This document shows positions 4,968 through 6,747 of a DNA stretch of 6,747 nucleotides, one piece after another. This stretch comes from Candidatus Pacearchaeota archaeon (GTDB lineage: Archaea > Nanoarchaeota > Nanoarchaeia > Pacearchaeales > GW2011-AR1): assembly GCA_002690445.1 (NCBI GenBank), contig NZER01000132.1, forward strand, positions 1-6,747, written 5' to 3'. The notes below the pieces were generated by a model, which ran no database searches, was not told where the DNA came from, and saw nothing but the letters and a program-made list of their open reading frames with translations. The translations under genes were made by a program, and so were the position numbers. Each line of letters opens with the position of its first letter. Within the stretch, counting starts at the first letter, position 1.

Positions 4968-5183
4968 TTAACCTAAATGCGCCTTCCTCATTTTTCTTGG
5001 TTTAATTTTTAACTTTCTTGTTCTCCAGCTTCTTCTAACATGAGTCATCGCACTAGGATGCATTTTCTTTCCCTGACCAAATTTTCTCAAAACAGTCCAA
5101 AACGGTGCCCACTTTGTCTGCCGCCCCGCCCGCGCCAAATGCCTTTTCTTACTGCTCCGGTTCTTCGCTTTCCTGCTTACCAT
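4968..5183 (-). CDS. rpl39e: Large ribosomal subunit protein eL39
   Basis: A 71-residue, strongly basic protein with the eL39 pattern: SKKRHLARAGRQTKWAPFW (11-29), then a basic stretch and VRRSWRTRKLKI (49-60). eL39 lines the lower peptide exit tunnel in archaeal and eukaryotic large subunits. Typical length is about 51 residues; the extra residues are a basic N-terminal lead, an insertion around FGQGKKMHPSAMTH (35-48), and a C-terminal tail IKPRKMRKAHLG. Only one start codon is available before the conserved part, so the gene overlaps the end of eS19 by 35 nt, in another frame, which implies coupled translation. In many archaea a PDCD5-like gene lies between eS19 and eL39; there is none here. 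Confidence 0.88.
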   Translation of the reverse strand: MVSRKAKNRSSKKRHLARAGRQTKWAPFWTVLRKFGQGKKMHPSAMTHVRRSWRTRKLKIKPRKMRKAHLG

Positions 5184-5730
5184 CTTCGCTTTCCTGTTTT
5201 AGTTCCTGAATTTCCTCAACCTCATTTGCCTCTTCCTTCTCCTTAGCCTCTTCTTTCCCCACTTCCTTAACTTCTATTTTTTCTCCTTCCATTGCTTCAA
5301 TATCTATTTGCTTCTCAGTAACTTCAATTGAATCAAGAAAATCTCTGCCCTTAGCAGTCAATCTCCTGCCATGCTGCATCCGGTCCATCTTTTCAACTAG
5401 CTCAGCTTTTTCTGCCTGTTGCAATATAACTCGAATAATTTTCCCGCCCCCTTTATAAAATTTAGAAGGCCGCCCCCCCCGATTTTTCCTTGCCCCATAT
5501 CGCGTCTTAAGTTTCCCAACACCAACAACACCCTTGATATACAACTGCCTCAAAATACTCGCAGCCCGCACATACCAAAAATCCTCATCCATCGGCGGCC
5601 GCTCCTGTGCCATTCCAGATTTAACATAATCAACCCATTCAGGTTTCTCAAACTCTGGAATTTCCTTTAAGGCAACAGCTAACTTTTCAACAAATTCCTG
5701 CGGTTCTTTTGTAAAAATAACTTTTGCCAT
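5149..5730 (-). CDS. rps19e: Small ribosomal subunit protein eS19 with an acidic C-terminal tail
   Basis: The first 140 or so residues are a clear eS19, a small-subunit head protein: KPEWVDYVKSG (29-39), RPPMDEDFWYVRAASILRQL (44-63), IKGVVGVGKLKTRYGARKNRG (65-85), KIIRVILQQAEKAELVEK (97-114), and GRRLTAKGRDFLD (121-133). The usual archaeal protein is about 150 residues; this one has 193 because of a Glu-rich tail (about 147-193) that is probably disordered. I start it at the ATG (MAKVIFTKE); an in-frame TTG three codons upstream is less likely. It has its own TATA box 85-92 nt upstream and an unusually long leader that can fold. It overlaps eL39 by 35 nt and heads an eS19-eL39-eL31 unit. Confidence 0.94.
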   Translation of the reverse strand: MAKVIFTKEPQEFVEKLAVALKEIPEFEKPEWVDYVKSGMAQERPPMDEDFWYVRAASILRQLYIKGVVGVGKLKTRYGARKNRGGRPSKFYKGGGKIIRVILQQAEKAELVEKMDRMQHGRRLTAKGRDFLDSIEVTEKQIDIEAMEGEKIEVKEVGKEEAKEKEEANEVEEIQELKQESEDGKQESEEPEQ

Positions 5731-5796
5731 TTTATTCAATATTCAAATTAGGCGCATTTTTCAATGCTAAATTATCGCAAAGCGATGTTAACCTAA
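5731..5796 (-). promoter_or_regulatory. Structured 5' leader of the eS19 gene (candidate autoregulatory site)
   Basis: From the TATA box at 5815-5822, transcription should begin near 5792, giving a leader of about 62 nt. On the minus strand TTAGG (5796-5792) can pair with CCTAA (5752-5748), enclosing the hairpins ATCGC-TTT-GCGAT (5786-5774) and GCATT-GAAA-AATGC (5767-5754); the second has a GNRA-type tetraloop. The two hairpins are six bases apart. No Shine-Dalgarno sequence precedes the ATG. Other genes in the window appear leaderless, so this leader stands out. A binding site for a ribosomal protein is plausible but unproven. Confidence 0.5.
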
Positions 5797-5804
5797 AACT
5801 AATT
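5746..5804. repeat. Twin mini-hairpin element, copy 2
   Basis: On the plus strand AATTAG (5746-5751) and CTAATT (5799-5804) are complementary and enclose hairpins GCATT-TTTC-AATGC and ATCGC-AAA-GCGAT, separated by exactly six bases (TAAATT). The layout matches copy 1 at 3899-3942: similar border bases, two 5-bp stems, one AAA loop and one TTC/TTTC loop, and a six-base spacer. Loop order is swapped and stem sequences differ, so structure rather than sequence is shared. Confidence 0.45.
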
Positions 5805-5814
5805 AGAATTTGCT

Positions 5815-5822
5815 TTTATAAA
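5815..5822 (-). promoter_or_regulatory. TATA box of the eS19-eL39-eL31 unit
   Basis: TTTATAAA on the minus strand, a good archaeal TATA box, lies just after the stop codon of the upstream gene and about 85 nt before the eS19 ATG. It predicts a transcription start near 5792 and separates this unit from the NFACT-R/yhbY genes, although read-through is possible. Confidence 0.5.
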
Positions 5823-5839
5823 GTTATTGTTGGGCTTTT

Positions 5840-6286
5840 TCAGTTCACCCTATAATCTATAGCATCTCTGGCAGCAGAATGAAACATTTCTTCCCACTCT
5901 TTTATTTTTGCTCTTGCACAAGCAATTACTAAACCTTCTGCTGAAAGTCCCCACTCTCCAAGACAATGACTAAACTGACCCTGAGTCATATTATCCATCA
6001 TCTCTCTTGCTCTTTCCGGACTAGCACTCTCTGCTATTTCTGGCAGTGTTCCCAGAGGAAGAGGAAAATAATGTCTCTCGTTACGATCCCCACCCCCCAC
6101 CCATAGATTATAATCTTGATGACTATTTGAAAGAGGAGTAATTCTAAAACCCCCGCCGTCATAAAGAAGCCCTTGTTCATATTCGTCTACTTCTCCAGTT
6201 GCTCCACCAGTTCCCATAGAAAATAAATCAAATACTCCTTTATAAAAATTTGTATACTCAATTATCCCCGCACCGCCCGCCGCCAC
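5840..6286 (-). CDS. Unknown protein with a probable N-terminal hydrophobic segment, between yhbY and eS19
   Basis: A 148-residue protein (GTG start) I do not recognise. It opens with the small, hydrophobic AAGGAGIIEYTNF, then GVFDLFSMGTGGATGEVDEYEQG, a glycine-rich DGGGFRITPL (43-52) and LWVGGGDRNERHYFPLPLG (61-79), and ends in a charged helical region (about 86-140). The frame stays open 22 codons upstream of the GTG, inside yhbY, and would encode LQIGGVCFGCAAV, which joins the start to make a convincing membrane helix. No ATG, GTG or TTG is present in that extension, so the true start is uncertain. In other archaea the RNase P protein Rpp21 occupies this position; the CxxC pairs of Rpp21 are absent here, so this is not Rpp21. 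It overlaps yhbY by 25 nt. Confidence 0.62.
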   Translation of the reverse strand: MAAGGAGIIEYTNFYKGVFDLFSMGTGGATGEVDEYEQGLLYDGGGFRITPLSNSHQDYNLWVGGGDRNERHYFPLPLGTLPEIAESASPERAREMMDNMTQGQFSHCLGEWGLSAEGLVIACARAKIKEWEEMFHSAARDAIDYRVN

Positions 6287-6516
6287 CGCCGCACAGCCAA
6301 AACATACCCCACCAATTTGTAAGTAAAATTCTTTCCCAATCCCGCCGCCAACTCATCCCCAATTTCCCTCGCTTTTTTCTTATCCCGACAGCACGATTTC
6401 AAAATCTCAACTTTCACAAGTTCAGAACCAGATTTATCAAAATAATTTTTCACCTGCTCAATAAAAGACTTTGTCAGCCCGTTCTTCCCAATCTGGAATT
6501 TCTTTATTGGTTTCAT
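6262..6516 (-). CDS. yhbY: YhbY-type RNA-binding protein (CRM domain)
   Basis: An 84-residue single CRM-domain protein. The family signature is visible: FQIGKNGLTKSFIEQV (7-22), containing the GKNG loop that contacts RNA, then ELVKVEILKSCC (32-43), an EIGDELAAGLG helix (51-61) and the final strand KLVGYVLAVRR (67-77). In bacteria YhbY associates with pre-50S particles; in archaea the gene is often found beside RNase P and ribosomal protein genes, as here. The protein extends about ten residues past the usual end with WRRAVRG. Its ATG overlaps the stop codon of the NFACT-R gene as ATGA, so translation is likely coupled, and its 3' end overlaps the next gene by 25 nt. Confidence 0.88.
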   Translation of the reverse strand: MKPIKKFQIGKNGLTKSFIEQVKNYFDKSGSELVKVEILKSCCRDKKKAREIGDELAAGLGKNFTYKLVGYVLAVRRWRRAVRG

Positions 6517-6747
6517 AATTTCTCAATATCAATTTTCTTAACCCTAATCTTGTCATGTTTCCGAACCCCAAAAGTCCCAAGTTTCATTTTCTTATCTTTG
6601 TAAACATCCCTGCCCTTAAAAACATGAACCACAACATCCTGCTTATTATCCCGCCAGTCCTGGCTATAACGAGCACAAAAAACCGCCGCCTCCCCCACAT
6701 CTTTTTTCGTCGCCCGCCCCTTAATATTCACAAACGGACTTCCCGGA
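6513..6747 (-). CDS. NFACT-R domain protein, 5' end outside the window
   Basis: The frame is open to the window edge and encodes at least 77 residues, starting within PGSPFVNIKG. This is the NFACT-R (DUF814) domain: the GSPFV-IK strand, KKDVGEAAVFCARYSQDW (matching the EAA..A.CYS..W core), a VHVFKGRDVYK strand and the closing LGTFGVRKHDKIRV. The domain occurs in Rqc2/NEMF/RqcH, which act on stalled large subunits, and as small stand-alone archaeal proteins. Whether this is stand-alone or the end of a full-length NFACT protein cannot be seen. A GTG at 6731 could be mistaken for the start, but conserved residues precede it. Neighbours yhbY, eS19, eL39 and eL31 fit a role at the ribosome. Confidence 0.85.
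   Translation of the reverse strand, partial: PGSPFVNIKGRATKKDVGEAAVFCARYSQDWRDNKQDVVVHVFKGRDVYKDKKMKLGTFGVRKHDKIRVKKIDIEKL

Noticed and set aside
5840..6286. RNase P subunit Rpp21, expected at this position in archaea
   Set aside because: The protein lacks the paired CxxC zinc ligands and the basic composition of Rpp21.
6250..6603. 117-codon plus-strand ORF opposite yhbY and the NFACT-R gene
   Set aside because: The opposite strand encodes two recognised conserved domains; the ORF is a by-product of the C-rich antisense.
6513..6731. GTG at 6731 as the start of the NFACT-R protein
   Set aside because: The conserved GSPF residues of the domain are encoded just upstream and the frame is open to the window edge, so the gene is truncated by the window.

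Overview
The window looks like a piece of a small archaeal genome, most likely a DPANN-type lineage (Woesearchaeota/Pacearchaeota-like; the rank is inference). It encodes the archaeal/eukaryotic-type ribosomal proteins eS19, eL39 and eL31, an NFACT-R protein and an archaeal YhbY. Most start codons have a TATA-like box centred about 25-28 nt upstream, the spacing expected for leaderless archaeal mRNAs. Eleven protein genes are called. Nine are on the minus strand, which is purine-rich with many G-runs (glycine often GGG). Two are on the plus strand and lack those G-runs.

Right part (6747 down to 4286, minus strand): a translation cluster. The 5'-truncated NFACT-R gene overlaps yhbY by ATGA. 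An unknown protein with a probable N-terminal hydrophobic segment overlaps the end of yhbY. A 109-nt gap with its own TATA box and a structured leader precedes eS19, which is followed by eL39 (35-nt overlap) and eL31 (1-nt gap). This is the archaeal yhbY-rpp21-eS19-PDCD5-eL39-eL31-aIF6 neighbourhood in reduced form: Rpp21 is replaced by the unknown gene, and PDCD5 and aIF6 are absent here. eS19 and eL31 carry long Lys/Glu-rich extensions.

Middle part: a 64-codon Cys-containing ORF (plus strand) converges on eL31. A 346-bp non-coding interval (3743-4088) holds several perfect hairpins, a palindrome and a repeated TGTCAT motif. On its left, a methyltransferase-like gene and a membrane-anchored unknown protein form a two-gene unit with an ATGA overlap.

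Left part: a 323-bp convergent gap (1939-2261) holds two strong inverted repeats and a 49-nt-period direct repeat related to the 5' end of the AlkD gene. Then come a plus-strand nucleoside 2-deoxyribosyltransferase-like gene, a divergent membrane-anchored alpha/beta-hydrolase-like gene, and an AlkD-family DNA glycosylase gene ending in a G-run-rich tail at the window edge.

The most unusual signal is a pair of similar structured elements at 3899-3942 and about 5746-5804. Each has two 5-bp mini-hairpins separated by exactly six A/T-dominated bases and bounded by AAATTAG and CTAATT. The second is the probable leader of eS19, an exception to the otherwise leaderless layout.
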